From a virus, in the IMG/VR virus record IMGVR_UViG_3300011116_001156, positions 1 to 51,268 of that record: a stretch of 51,268 nt of DNA, one strand, 5' to 3'. Made by a program: the position numbers and the translations under genes. Below, piece by piece: positions 23,507 through 31,782 of this stretch; position 1 is the stretch's first letter; every line of letters begins with the position of its first letter. The notes beneath the pieces are model-generated. The model did not search any database. It saw only the letters and a list, made by a program, of their open reading frames with translations, and was not told the DNA's origin.

Positions 23507-25149
23507 TGCCACTTGACCCGACGATCTCCCTGGGGGTGAAGCCTCCCGCTGCTCCGACCAATCCGATGGAACTGCTCGGGTCAATTGGCGAGGTCCAGAA
23601 AAAGCTGACCGAGGCCCGCTTCATACAGGCCAAGTTCAAGGCCCAGCAACAAGCGGGGACGATCATCGCCGCTGCGCCGAGTCTGGCTGATGGCATTGCC
23701 GCTATTAACAAAGTCCCTGAAATCGCGATGTTTCCAGAGATTGCCAACTCAGTTGCAGAGGGTAGGGACTCACTGCTCGCTTGGCAAGGGAATGTCAGCA
23801 AGCAGGCAAATGATACAACTGGGAAGTTCTTGGACAGCATGGCTGGTGCTGTTGTTCACAAAGACTATGCTAAGGCTTCCGCTGACGCTTTGGTCAGCAC
23901 TATCATGAGTCCTGAGGTCAGGAAAGCAGCAATGGCATCAATAGATCGCTGGAACACCTACACCAACGATGGACTGTCTGGCGATCCTGCAAAAGACGAG
24001 CAAGAAAGACTGCAGAGAATTTCAGCGGTCGGTGTCGGTGCTGGTGCTATGGACACCATCGCGAAGCTGCATGGAACTTCCAGCCTTATTGATCGCGGGC
24101 CGGGGGTTCAGTCAGCTGTCACAAGTCCAACAATCCCGACTCGACTGGGTGGGACTCCTGGACAGACCAACTTCATTGGTTCTCTCATGCCGAAGGACTT
24201 GCCGCCTTCAGTTACTGACCCAAGAGGTATGCCAGTTAATACTGGTAGGCTTACTGGTGGTGGTAATGCACTGTCTCCTACGCCAGCAGCGAGTGCTGGT
24301 GCTAATCCTCTCGCGATGCCTTCGCCAAAGGCTGCCAAGAGTGCTGAATCTGTTACTGGCAATGAATTTTCCGCTGAAGACGCTGGTGATGGCACACCAC
24401 TGTATCCTAAAGGATACAAAATCCCTGCTGTCAAAGAACCTAAGAATATGTCTGGAGGCCCGGCCAATCCTCAGTCAGAACAGCGTTCTACCGACTTGAT
24501 GAAAAAGTTCACCGACTCGAAAGCCATGGAGCACGGTCAGGCGGCGCTGGGCAATCTTGCTGAGATGGACGCGAACTTTGACACGATGCAGAAAGAGGGC
24601 GGATTCTTGACTCCTGGTGCTGGCGGAGAGCAAAGACTGGCGATTGGTAAGATCATAAACGCTACATCAGCGGTGTTTGGTGGAGGCCCCGTTTTCGCGC
24701 CTACGGCTCTGGCAGCTGGTGAAGACGCGATGAAAGACACCCAGCGAATGGTTGGCTCGCTTGTCAACCAGATGTATGGCAATCAACGAGAAGCTGCTGA
24801 AACTATTAAAAACGCGACCTCTGCAGTCCCGACTATCAACAATACTTATCTGGGTGGTAAGCTGGTGACAGCTCTGCTCCGCGCTGCCACTCAGCGAAGC
24901 ATGGCTGAGTGGAAGTTTAATAACGAGTGGGCAGCAAAGCATCACGATGACCTTCGCGGAGCAGAGGCTGAGTTCGCGCGACTCCATCCAATGTCAAACT
25001 ACACCGATCCGGTGCTCAAAGGTTTTGGCATGACTCAGAATGGTTTTGAAAGCGCGAAAATGCTTCGCGAGCAAATGAACAAGGGTTTGCTTACCCCGGA
25101 GCAAGCGATGCAAATTGCCAAAGAAAAGAAGCTGAAGTTGGAGGATTAG
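23506..25149 (+). CDS. Large internal virion protein
   Basis: A 547-residue, helix-rich soluble protein. SLGVKPPAAPTNPMELLG at the start and the long Ala/Lys/Glu-rich region are typical of podovirus internal core proteins. The middle (about 200-310) is Pro/Gly/Ser-rich and likely flexible. I see no lytic transglycosylase or other enzyme motif. Such proteins are usually ejected to form a conduit across the periplasm. It is coupled to the gene before it by an ATGC overlap and lies 5 bases before the next start. Confidence 0.7.
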   Translation: MPLDPTISLGVKPPAAPTNPMELLGSIGEVQKKLTEARFIQAKFKAQQQAGTIIAAAPSLADGIAAINKVPEIAMFPEIANSVAEGRDSLLAWQGNVSKQANDTTGKFLDSMAGAVVHKDYAKASADALVSTIMSPEVRKAAMASIDRWNTYTNDGLSGDPAKDEQERLQRISAVGVGAGAMDTIAKLHGTSSLIDRGPGVQSAVTSPTIPTRLGGTPGQTNFIGSLMPKDLPPSVTDPRGMPVNTGRLTGGGNALSPTPAASAGANPLAMPSPKAAKSAESVTGNEFSAEDAGDGTPLYPKGYKIPAVKEPKNMSGGPANPQSEQRSTDLMKKFTDSKAMEHGQAALGNLAEMDANFDTMQKEGGFLTPGAGGEQRLAIGKIINATSAVFGGGPVFAPTALAAGEDAMKDTQRMVGSLVNQMYGNQREAAETIKNATSAVPTINNTYLGGKLVTALLRAATQRSMAEWKFNNEWAAKHHDDLRGAEAEFARLHPMSNYTDPVLKGFGMTQNGFESAKMLREQMNKGLLTPEQAMQIAKEKKLKLED

Positions 25150-25153
25150 TACC

Positions 25154-27442
25154 ATGGCTGAGGAAAAGGACAAATACTCAGATAATGACTATGCTAAGTT
25201 CTTCTCTGCTCCAGTGGAAGAGCCTGCACCGCATAGCGATGAAGAGTATGCGAAGTTCTTCAGTGCTGAGCCAGGCCAGCCGAAGGCTGCCGAAGGTCCG
25301 GTGAAGCAGCTGACTGGCTGGAAGCGGGAAGTTCAGCTTCCGCTGGAAGCGCTCGCGACTGGAACACAGCATCTTATCACTCAACGGGGGGATATTAACT
25401 CTATGCTGCCGGAATCTTTCCAGGCAGGCAATCCGAAGAATCTGAAAAAGAACGCGAACGGGCTGAGCGATTTCCTCGACACTAATCTGCCGGAGACTTT
25501 CAAAAACTGGTACAACGCTCCTCCGCCGAGTGGAGCGGACATCGCGAAGGTGACGGGACTGGGGCTGGAAAATCGACCGGATTTGACACCGCAGTCAGCG
25601 AGAGAAAGGTATGAAGTTGTTGGTGTTGCCGCGCTGCCGCAGATTCCCCAGTTGATGATGACTGGGACGGCTGCGTTGCCCGCGCTTACTGCGACGCTTG
25701 GCGGGGCTTTCTTGGCCCAGGGCGCGCATGACGTATTCCCAAACTCTAAAATTGCCCCCATCGCTGGAGGAATTGTTGGAAGTATCCTTGGTGGCTGGGG
25801 TGGCGGAGCGGTGAAGGTAAAGCTTGATCTTCGCGATGCGACGAAGGAGCTGAACGACGCGCAACAAGGACTATCGCAAGCGATTGAGAATGCAGAAAAA
25901 CTCCGCGCTAACAAGGCGTCCAATAATCTCCAACTTGGCTACCAAGCAACGCTGGACAAGCACCAGTCACGAATGGCTGCGGATCAGATAATCAAGGATA
26001 GTGAGGCGAGTCTGGCTGCGACGCAGAAGGTTGGAGAACAGACTCTGCAAAAAGCAACTCAGGCGACAGAGGATTCTTTCAAGAGAACTGGGAGTTTGCT
26101 GGGCAAAGCGGCAGACTACGAGGATGCTGGTGTTGCCCTTCAGGCTGGGGGAAATGGGTGGCTGAAAGCCATGCCAGGGCAGTTGAAAAAGCTCGGAAAG
26201 GAACTGGAAGCAGTCATTCCCGAAGACGCTCCGCTGACACTGAAGAACCTGCGCGGTTATCTGGGCGAGCTGAACAAGAATGCGGGAACCCTTCAGCCTG
26301 TCGCGGATGTAGTTCGGCCAGAGCTGGTGAAAAGGCTCTCCGACGCTGTGGCGAAGATGGATGCCAGAGCTGGAGCGGCGGAAGAGCTAGGAATGGCTGG
26401 GAACTCTCCCACCGCGACTTGGAAGGATGGAAGAGTTCTGAGAACTATGATTGGCGATATGCTTGCTGATCCGTCTACCATTCGCGGGATGAGCCAACAG
26501 CAGGTCGCTGGTATCTACCGCGCTTTGCACGAGGACTTGAGCGAAGTCGCGAGAAGGATAGACCAGAATGGGGCTCTCCGTGCGGCTGAGTCTGGTACTC
26601 CGCTGACTGCGCCTTCGGCAGTGGAGACCTGGAACAATTACAATACCAAGACGAGCAGGTTGTATGACATCGCTAGCGGCCCGATGGCGGAAATCACGAC
26701 GACTGGGAAGGAAGGGCTCAAGCCGGGACAGGTGGCGAAGAAACTGATCACCGATGGCGCGACTGACTCTACCACACTTCGGATTCTGAGAGAAGAAATC
26801 CCGGATTCGCTGAATGAACTTGCTGCCGCGCATTTGAAGACCCAAGGCTCAGCTGGCTGGACTAGTCTGTCCCAGAAAAGCAAAGACGCGCTGGTAACTG
26901 GGGACTCAGAAGTGTCGGGGAAGCTGCTTGACCGGATGCTGGAAGAGCGGGCAGAGCTGCAGGCACGGACTCAGGCAAAGCTGGCGGAAGAAACTGAGGC
27001 TCACGCTGCTATGGTTAGCTCGGCTAATGAAGGGGCTCAGGCAGGTAACTTCAAGATCGCGAAAAAGCTGCAAGAGACTAGAATTGCAAAGTCTCGTGAG
27101 ATGGAAGCGGCACGGGCGGCTGAGCGGGAGGCCAAAAAGCGAGTCGCGGAGGCGCAGGCAAAGGTTCCAGAAAAGCCTGACTCTGCCCAGTCTCTGGCTG
27201 GGACTATCCGAGCCTGGGGTGCGCCACTCCTGGCTGCGATGGAAGGCCCTGCGATAGCGAATGCACTGCGCATCAACCATCTGATGCCGGGAGTCGGAAC
27301 AGCACTTGGCGGGGCAATCCTTGGTGGAAAGGCACTGAAAGCTGGGGTGACTGCTCTAATGGAGCGTCCGTCTAGAGTCGTCGTCCCCCTCGCTGGCGCG
27401 ACTTCCGGGCAGAACGCTCTTTCGATCCCGGCGGGGAAATAA
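25154..27442 (+). CDS. Largest internal virion/ejection protein
   Basis: A 762-residue protein, the last of the plus-strand structural operon. It begins with two copies of an 11-residue unit (SDNDYAKFFSA and SDEEYAKFFSA, residues about 9-19 and 28-38). A hydrophobic Ala/Gly segment (about 151-195) could cross a membrane. The rest is charged coiled coil (for example ELNDAQQGLSQAIENAEKLR and EMEAARAAEREAKKRVAEAQ). A second Gly-rich hydrophobic stretch lies near the C-terminus. This is the profile of an ejection protein. No enzyme motif is visible. The last 71 bases are overlapped by a small minus-strand frame. Confidence 0.72.
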   Translation: MAEEKDKYSDNDYAKFFSAPVEEPAPHSDEEYAKFFSAEPGQPKAAEGPVKQLTGWKREVQLPLEALATGTQHLITQRGDINSMLPESFQAGNPKNLKKNANGLSDFLDTNLPETFKNWYNAPPPSGADIAKVTGLGLENRPDLTPQSARERYEVVGVAALPQIPQLMMTGTAALPALTATLGGAFLAQGAHDVFPNSKIAPIAGGIVGSILGGWGGGAVKVKLDLRDATKELNDAQQGLSQAIENAEKLRANKASNNLQLGYQATLDKHQSRMAADQIIKDSEASLAATQKVGEQTLQKATQATEDSFKRTGSLLGKAADYEDAGVALQAGGNGWLKAMPGQLKKLGKELEAVIPEDAPLTLKNLRGYLGELNKNAGTLQPVADVVRPELVKRLSDAVAKMDARAGAAEELGMAGNSPTATWKDGRVLRTMIGDMLADPSTIRGMSQQQVAGIYRALHEDLSEVARRIDQNGALRAAESGTPLTAPSAVETWNNYNTKTSRLYDIASGPMAEITTTGKEGLKPGQVAKKLITDGATDSTTLRILREEIPDSLNELAAAHLKTQGSAGWTSLSQKSKDALVTGDSEVSGKLLDRMLEERAELQARTQAKLAEETEAHAAMVSSANEGAQAGNFKIAKKLQETRIAKSREMEAARAAEREAKKRVAEAQAKVPEKPDSAQSLAGTIRAWGAPLLAAMEGPAIANALRINHLMPGVGTALGGAILGGKALKAGVTALMERPSRVVVPLAGATSGQNALSIPAGK

Positions 27443-27539
27443 GATCGGCCAAGGCATCTGCTTGCCACTGGAAGAATTGGCAGAGCAGGAAAATCAGGGC
27501 TATTAGTAGGGCTAGAGCTAGGATGATGGGGAGGCTCAT
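27372..27539 (-). CDS. Possible small membrane protein, antisense to gene end
   Basis: A 55-residue frame that reads MSLPIILALALLIALIFLLC, then FFQWQADALADL and a very basic tail. It thus has one strong membrane helix and a cationic end inside the cell. AAGG lies about 7 bases before the start. Its 3' 71 bases overlap the end of the 762-residue plus-strand gene. It would be the last gene of the minus-strand operon. The clean helix supports it, but the overlap and the coding demands of the opposite strand leave doubt. Confidence 0.42.
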   Translation of the reverse strand: MSLPIILALALLIALIFLLCQFFQWQADALADLISPPGSKERSARKSRQRGGRRL

Positions 27540-27751
27540 GCTGGGGCCTTGCGGGGTTTGTTCTGCAAAGGTGGGATCAGGGTGGGATTGGTTAGCACTC
27601 AAGGAGTGGCGGGTGTCGGTGTACCGGGGAAAGGGTGGTAGGGCATCACATGGCCATTATATGCCCCGTCCCTTACCACCCCTAGTACCTTCTTCCCGTC
27701 ATCACCCCCTACATATAGTGTCTCCCTCCCCACCTGTCAAGACACTCCCAC
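27443..27751. other. Convergent intergenic region
   Basis: Plus-strand structural genes end on the left and minus-strand genes end on the right. Apart from the possible small membrane gene, it holds one copy of the 20-bp element, a C-rich run (27661-27735) and an inverted repeat AGTGTCT/AGACACT (27717-27723 and 27740-27746) that might act as a terminator, though it lacks a T tract. Confidence 0.55.
27557..27576 (+). repeat. Dispersed 20-bp element, copy 2
   Basis: TTTGTTCTGCAAAGGTGGGA, followed by TCAGGG. The preceding GGGG is shared with the copy at 41342. Confidence 0.8.
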
Positions 27752-28012
27752 TCAGTATTTCCTATTCAACGATTCCAAATTTGCTCCTTTTTCCATTCTT
27801 GCCTCGTTTATTCTTTGCAGAACAGTAATTAAATCATGTAATGCACAGAAAGGGATTTCTGTTCCAACTTTATCACAGTAATTTCTTATTTCCACATAAC
27901 CTAAACCCTCACCATATGAATCAACTGTGATAATAACCTCGTCAAATCCATCTTTGATAAAGGCCAGCTTTGTTTCAACTAACTCGATTTCATAAACATC
28001 CAGCATAGACAT
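27752..28012 (-). CDS. Hypothetical protein at the end of the minus-strand operon
   Basis: An 86-residue acidic protein (DVYEIELVETKLAFIKDGFD, VIITVDSYGEGLGYVEIRNY) with two cysteines and a basic end. Its A+T content is clearly higher than that of neighbouring genes, which hints at a different origin. A second ATG lies 6 bases into the gene. No family recognised. Confidence 0.62.
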   Translation of the reverse strand: MSMLDVYEIELVETKLAFIKDGFDEVIITVDSYGEGLGYVEIRNYCDKVGTEIPFCALHDLITVLQRINEARMEKGANLESLNRKY

Positions 28013-28049
28013 TTGTTTTCTTCTTTGTTGCTGTTAAGTTTAAACGACC

Positions 28050-30305
28050 TTACCCACAGGAGCTGAAGCCGCAGCTATCGCAAGTCTTGCAGCCTTCCTT
28101 TCGGATCAGGGTGGGGGAGGAGCATTTGGGGCAGACCTCGCCTCGCCCTAGCAGCGCCATGACAGCGGGGCCTTCGCCAGATTCTGGCTTGCCGATTGGC
28201 TCGGGGACAGCGATTGGCGGTTCTGGAGTCTTCACTCCAATTCGCTGCAGTTGATCCCGAAGCTTCTGACCGATCAGGGCGACTAGGCTGGGGACGTACT
28301 TGCCCCCGATCCAGGCACCGCCATTCGGATCAGTCACTTGCATGAGTTGCTCGGCTACGAATGCCACATCTCCACCCCTGCGGAAGATACCAGTCATGAG
28401 TCTGGTCACTGCCGCGATCCATTGGGAGTGGACAGTGGACTTGCTATTGATGAACACTTCGTATGGCTGACCGTCAAGTTCATTGACAGTTAGATAGTAT
28501 GTCGGGTCGTCGTTCCATTTGATGCTGGCGGTAGTCCCGGGTAACTCTGACGGACGGACCAGCAAACTGGTATCGCGGGTCAGCACTGCTGCTGGCTCAG
28601 CTTTCGTGGCTCCAGCCACTTCCAGCACGCTCCCTCTAATCCCGCTTGGCCGGTACGTCGTGCACCCTTTACAGCCCATTTCGTAGGCTTTCAGGTAAAT
28701 CTGGCTGAAATCGTCGAAGGGGTAGTCAGCCGGGACGTTGATGGTCTTGGAGATGGAGCTGTCCACATATTGCTGCACCGCTGCTTGCATCGCGAGATGT
28801 GCCTCAACCTTGAGGTCCTGCGCTGTCACGAAGACTGGCGGGAGCGGCTGACCGTTGCTGACCTTTCGCCAGAGCCGGACAGCATAATCCGTGATTGTCT
28901 CCTCCTTCCGCGATCCATCTGGTTGCAGGGTCTTGCGGGTGTATTCCAGGGCGAAGATTGGTTCAATACCGCTGCTGATGTTGTCAGCGAACAGGGAGAT
29001 CGTTCCGGTCGGCGCGATGGAGGTGACTAGGGAGTTCCTGATCCCGTGGCCCTGAATGGCAATCTGCAACTCCCTCGGCAGGTCCAGTATGGTCTTACTC
29101 GCTGTGTATTTCTGTACGTCGAACAGCGGGAACGGGCCTTTCTCCTTTGCCAGTTCGATGCTGGTCCCATACGCTGCATTGCGGAAAGCGTTCATCCACT
29201 CCTTCGTGACTGAGACCGCGCGAGGGCTGCCATAGACCAGCCCGCACATTGCGAGGGCATCGGCGAGGCCTGTCACCCCCAGCCCAATCCGCCGTTTGCT
29301 GGTGGCTTCCTCCTGCTGGCGCGGGACAGGGTACTTACTCGCCTCTACCACATTGTCCATCATTCGGACAGCGGACCCAATTGTTTCCCTCATCAGTTTG
29401 ATGTCGAGTTGCGCATTTTCTGTAAACGGCTTCCTGACAAGAGCGGCAAAATTGATTGATCCAAGCAGACATGTACCGTAGGGTGGGAGCGGTTGCTCTC
29501 CACAGGGATTTGTGGCGGCGATAGACTCACAGTAATATAAATTGTTCCTTTTGTTGATCTGGTCAATAAAGATAACACCTGGTTCAGCAACATCATAGGT
29601 CGTGCGAATGATGAGGTCCCAAAGCTCGCGAGCTTGGACAGTTCGGTAGACTTTCCCTTTGAACTGGAGGTCCCACGGGCCATTAGATTTCACTGCCTCC
29701 ATGAATGGGTCAGTCACCAGGACTGACAGGTTGAAATTGGTGAGCCTACCGGGGGTCCGTTTCGCGACGATGAAGTCCTCGATGTCCGGGTGATCGCAGC
29801 GCATGGTCGCCATCATCGCGCCACGGCGGGAGCCAGCAGACATGATGGTTCTGCACATGCTGTCCCAGACTTCCATGAAGGACAGTGGGCCAGAGGCGTC
29901 GGCATCAACGCCAGCGACTAGGGCACCTTTGGGCCGAAGGGTGCTGAAATCGTACCCGATCCCACCCCCTGCTTGCATGGTCACAGCTGCCTCTTTGAGT
30001 CCCTGGAAGATACCTGCCAGATCATCCTCGATGGTGCCCATGACGAAGCAGTTGTGTAGGGTGACTTTGCGTCCAGTCCCCGCGCCAGCGATAATCCTCC
30101 CCGCTGGAAGGAACTTGAAATCCTTCAGCGCCTGGTAGAACTTGTCCTCGTAAATATGCGCGAGCGGACCTTCGACTGTTGCCAGTGCTGTCGCGATTCG
30201 CCGCCAGGTGTCCTGGATGGATTTGTCGGGAGTCGGACCACTGGTGAACCTGTACTTGTTATTCCAGGTCTGGTCTGCGATGGGAAGTCTCGGAATGCTG
30301 GCCAT
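28050..30305 (-). CDS. nrdJ: B12-dependent (class II) ribonucleotide reductase
   Basis: A 751-residue enzyme that converts ribonucleotides to deoxyribonucleotides using adenosylcobalamin. The active-site motif N266-P-C268-G-E270 carries the thiyl cysteine and the catalytic Asn and Glu. C86 (in LHNCFVMG) and C279 (in YGTCLLGSIN) fit the redox pair. The C-terminus has CPKC, CDSCG and a final SSCG, which serve as zinc-finger-like and thioredoxin-accessible cysteines. It needs no small subunit and works with or without oxygen, so a single gene suffices. It is near the distal end of the replication operon and starts after AAAGGAA. Confidence 0.93.
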   Translation of the reverse strand: MASIPRLPIADQTWNNKYRFTSGPTPDKSIQDTWRRIATALATVEGPLAHIYEDKFYQALKDFKFLPAGRIIAGAGTGRKVTLHNCFVMGTIEDDLAGIFQGLKEAAVTMQAGGGIGYDFSTLRPKGALVAGVDADASGPLSFMEVWDSMCRTIMSAGSRRGAMMATMRCDHPDIEDFIVAKRTPGRLTNFNLSVLVTDPFMEAVKSNGPWDLQFKGKVYRTVQARELWDLIIRTTYDVAEPGVIFIDQINKRNNLYYCESIAATNPCGEQPLPPYGTCLLGSINFAALVRKPFTENAQLDIKLMRETIGSAVRMMDNVVEASKYPVPRQQEEATSKRRIGLGVTGLADALAMCGLVYGSPRAVSVTKEWMNAFRNAAYGTSIELAKEKGPFPLFDVQKYTASKTILDLPRELQIAIQGHGIRNSLVTSIAPTGTISLFADNISSGIEPIFALEYTRKTLQPDGSRKEETITDYAVRLWRKVSNGQPLPPVFVTAQDLKVEAHLAMQAAVQQYVDSSISKTINVPADYPFDDFSQIYLKAYEMGCKGCTTYRPSGIRGSVLEVAGATKAEPAAVLTRDTSLLVRPSELPGTTASIKWNDDPTYYLTVNELDGQPYEVFINSKSTVHSQWIAAVTRLMTGIFRRGGDVAFVAEQLMQVTDPNGGAWIGGKYVPSLVALIGQKLRDQLQRIGVKTPEPPIAVPEPIGKPESGEGPAVMALLGRGEVCPKCSSPTLIRKEGCKTCDSCGFSSCG

Positions 30306-30331
30306 TAGTCTTTTCCTTTCAGTTGAATTAA

Positions 30332-31564
30332 TTACTCGACGCCACGAACGCCAGTTATCGGCTTTGCCAGCCAGAGATCGGCAGCGCCACCTGGATGGGC
30401 GATCACGCCAGACCGCTCCGCTGACAACATGATTTTCTCAATCTTTTCGCTGGGAACTCGCTGTCGCAGGAACTCCCAGAGGGCACTCGTCGGTAGCGCC
30501 TTAGGCGCGCCTTTGCTCTTTGACTGCTCTTGTACCATCATGTAGTGCAGTTCGTCGATTATTTGACTATCGCTCTTTCCGATCATTTCTCGGAAGACAT
30601 CTGGCATCCGCTCCTCAGCCTTGAGTAGCCAAGTCAGGGCTCGGCGGACATCATACTCACTGATGACGATCTCCCCAGTCCGAGATACAGCACTCACAAT
30701 CGCGAGCTTAATCGCGAACATGGTCCGAGAGTTATTGTAGTGGACTAGTTTGCTGTGCGTCGGCGTTGGCGGACCCTTCGCACGATGCCAATTGGCCAGC
30801 ATGTCGGCACCCGCCTGTTCCCAGGAGCATTGCCCGTACATCGCGCTGATATGACTGAGTTGTGCCCTGAGCACAATCCATTCCCCAGTGTCTCGTGGGT
30901 CCTGCGCGTCCTGGAACAAGTCTTGAAACTTCCCTTCTGCTGCATAGATCATCAGAATCCGCCTCGCGAATCCGGTGGCCCAGGCTTCCTCCGGGAAAGT
31001 GGCGACGAAATAGCTGGGCTGGACGCCGCCAAGTATGTTGAGTTGGGGGTTCTCGATACTGATCTCGCGGACACTGCCAGTCCGGCGGTGTTCCTGGTAT
31101 GGAACGTCTGGGTTGTTGAAAATGGTATTGAGCGTCGCGATGTACTCCACATCATAGGTCGGGAGGAGCACCTGGAACTCCTCCGCCGCGATCAGAAGGG
31201 AGTGATAGCTGACATTCACCCCTTTCAGCATCTTGAACTGCTTGCTCTTCCCGATAACGTCCACCAGCGATGCCTTCGTCATCTGGCTGGGCGCGACTTT
31301 GAACGCTTTGATATTCTGCCCCGGCTCGGTGGTCTGGCTCCATAGTTGCTCCGCCAATGAAATGACTTGCTTCCCCACACCGGGAGCAGCGGTGAGCAGG
31401 GTGTACAGATTAGGAAAAGTCTGGGCCCTGGCTGCTCTGGCCCAAACTCGGCGCTCACACGCGCCCGCGACCAGACTGATCCCGGACCAGAGCCGGAATT
31501 GATCAGGACTGCTGACACCATCTGTCACCTCCATCCAATTCTCGATAAAATCTTTCCAGGCCAC
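30332..31564 (-). CDS. DUF3987-like replicative helicase/ATPase
   Basis: A 410-residue protein. FIENWMEVTDGVSSPDQFRL, WSG near the start, then YTLLTAAPGVGKQVISLAEQ (P-loop at about 60-66) and later EEFQVLLPTYD and LNILGGVQPSYF, resemble the DUF3987/AAA helicase group often found in phage replication modules. The usual Ser/Thr after the P-loop Lys is Gln here. I chose GTG 31564 because conserved sequence starts there and GGGGGACC precedes it; ATG 31534 is an alternative. No primase domain is visible in it. Confidence 0.72.
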   Translation of the reverse strand: MAWKDFIENWMEVTDGVSSPDQFRLWSGISLVAGACERRVWARAARAQTFPNLYTLLTAAPGVGKQVISLAEQLWSQTTEPGQNIKAFKVAPSQMTKASLVDVIGKSKQFKMLKGVNVSYHSLLIAAEEFQVLLPTYDVEYIATLNTIFNNPDVPYQEHRRTGSVREISIENPQLNILGGVQPSYFVATFPEEAWATGFARRILMIYAAEGKFQDLFQDAQDPRDTGEWIVLRAQLSHISAMYGQCSWEQAGADMLANWHRAKGPPTPTHSKLVHYNNSRTMFAIKLAIVSAVSRTGEIVISEYDVRRALTWLLKAEERMPDVFREMIGKSDSQIIDELHYMMVQEQSKSKGAPKALPTSALWEFLRQRVPSEKIEKIMLSAERSGVIAHPGGAADLWLAKPITGVRGVE

Positions 31565-31605
31565 AGGCCAGGTCCCCCAAACAGTAGTTAATAGGCACGA
31601 AGAAG

Positions 31606-31776
31606 TTAAGTGTTTGGGGAGTTGATTATGAAGTCTAGGAACTTTTTTGCCTGTTCTGGGGAGATTACTTTCCACTCATCAGTGATGATATAGTAAATGC
31701 AAGGCGCTTGTTTTTCGGTATAGAAACGGGTGCTCGCACTGAGAAAACGCTTTACCATTTCGTCTGTGATTTCCAT
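31606..31776 (-). CDS. Small hypothetical protein after polymerase
   Basis: A 56-residue protein (starts MEITDEMVKRFLSASTRFYT; later IYYIITDEWKVISPEQAKKF) lying 6 bases after the polymerase stop on the minus strand. It has a coherent amphipathic composition and no low complexity. No family recognised. Its position between polymerase and helicase suggests expression with the replication genes. Confidence 0.6.
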   Translation of the reverse strand: MEITDEMVKRFLSASTRFYTEKQAPCIYYIITDEWKVISPEQAKKFLDFIINSPNT

Positions 31777-31782
31777 AACTTT

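Noticed and set aside
27711-27720. Late promoter motif (TATAGTGT) at the convergent junction
   Set aside because: It differs from TATAGAGT, and no plus-strand gene follows.
27523-27828. 101-residue plus-strand frame at the convergent junction
   Set aside because: The second half is a Pro/Leu/Ser low-complexity run from C-rich DNA, and it crosses into a minus-strand gene.
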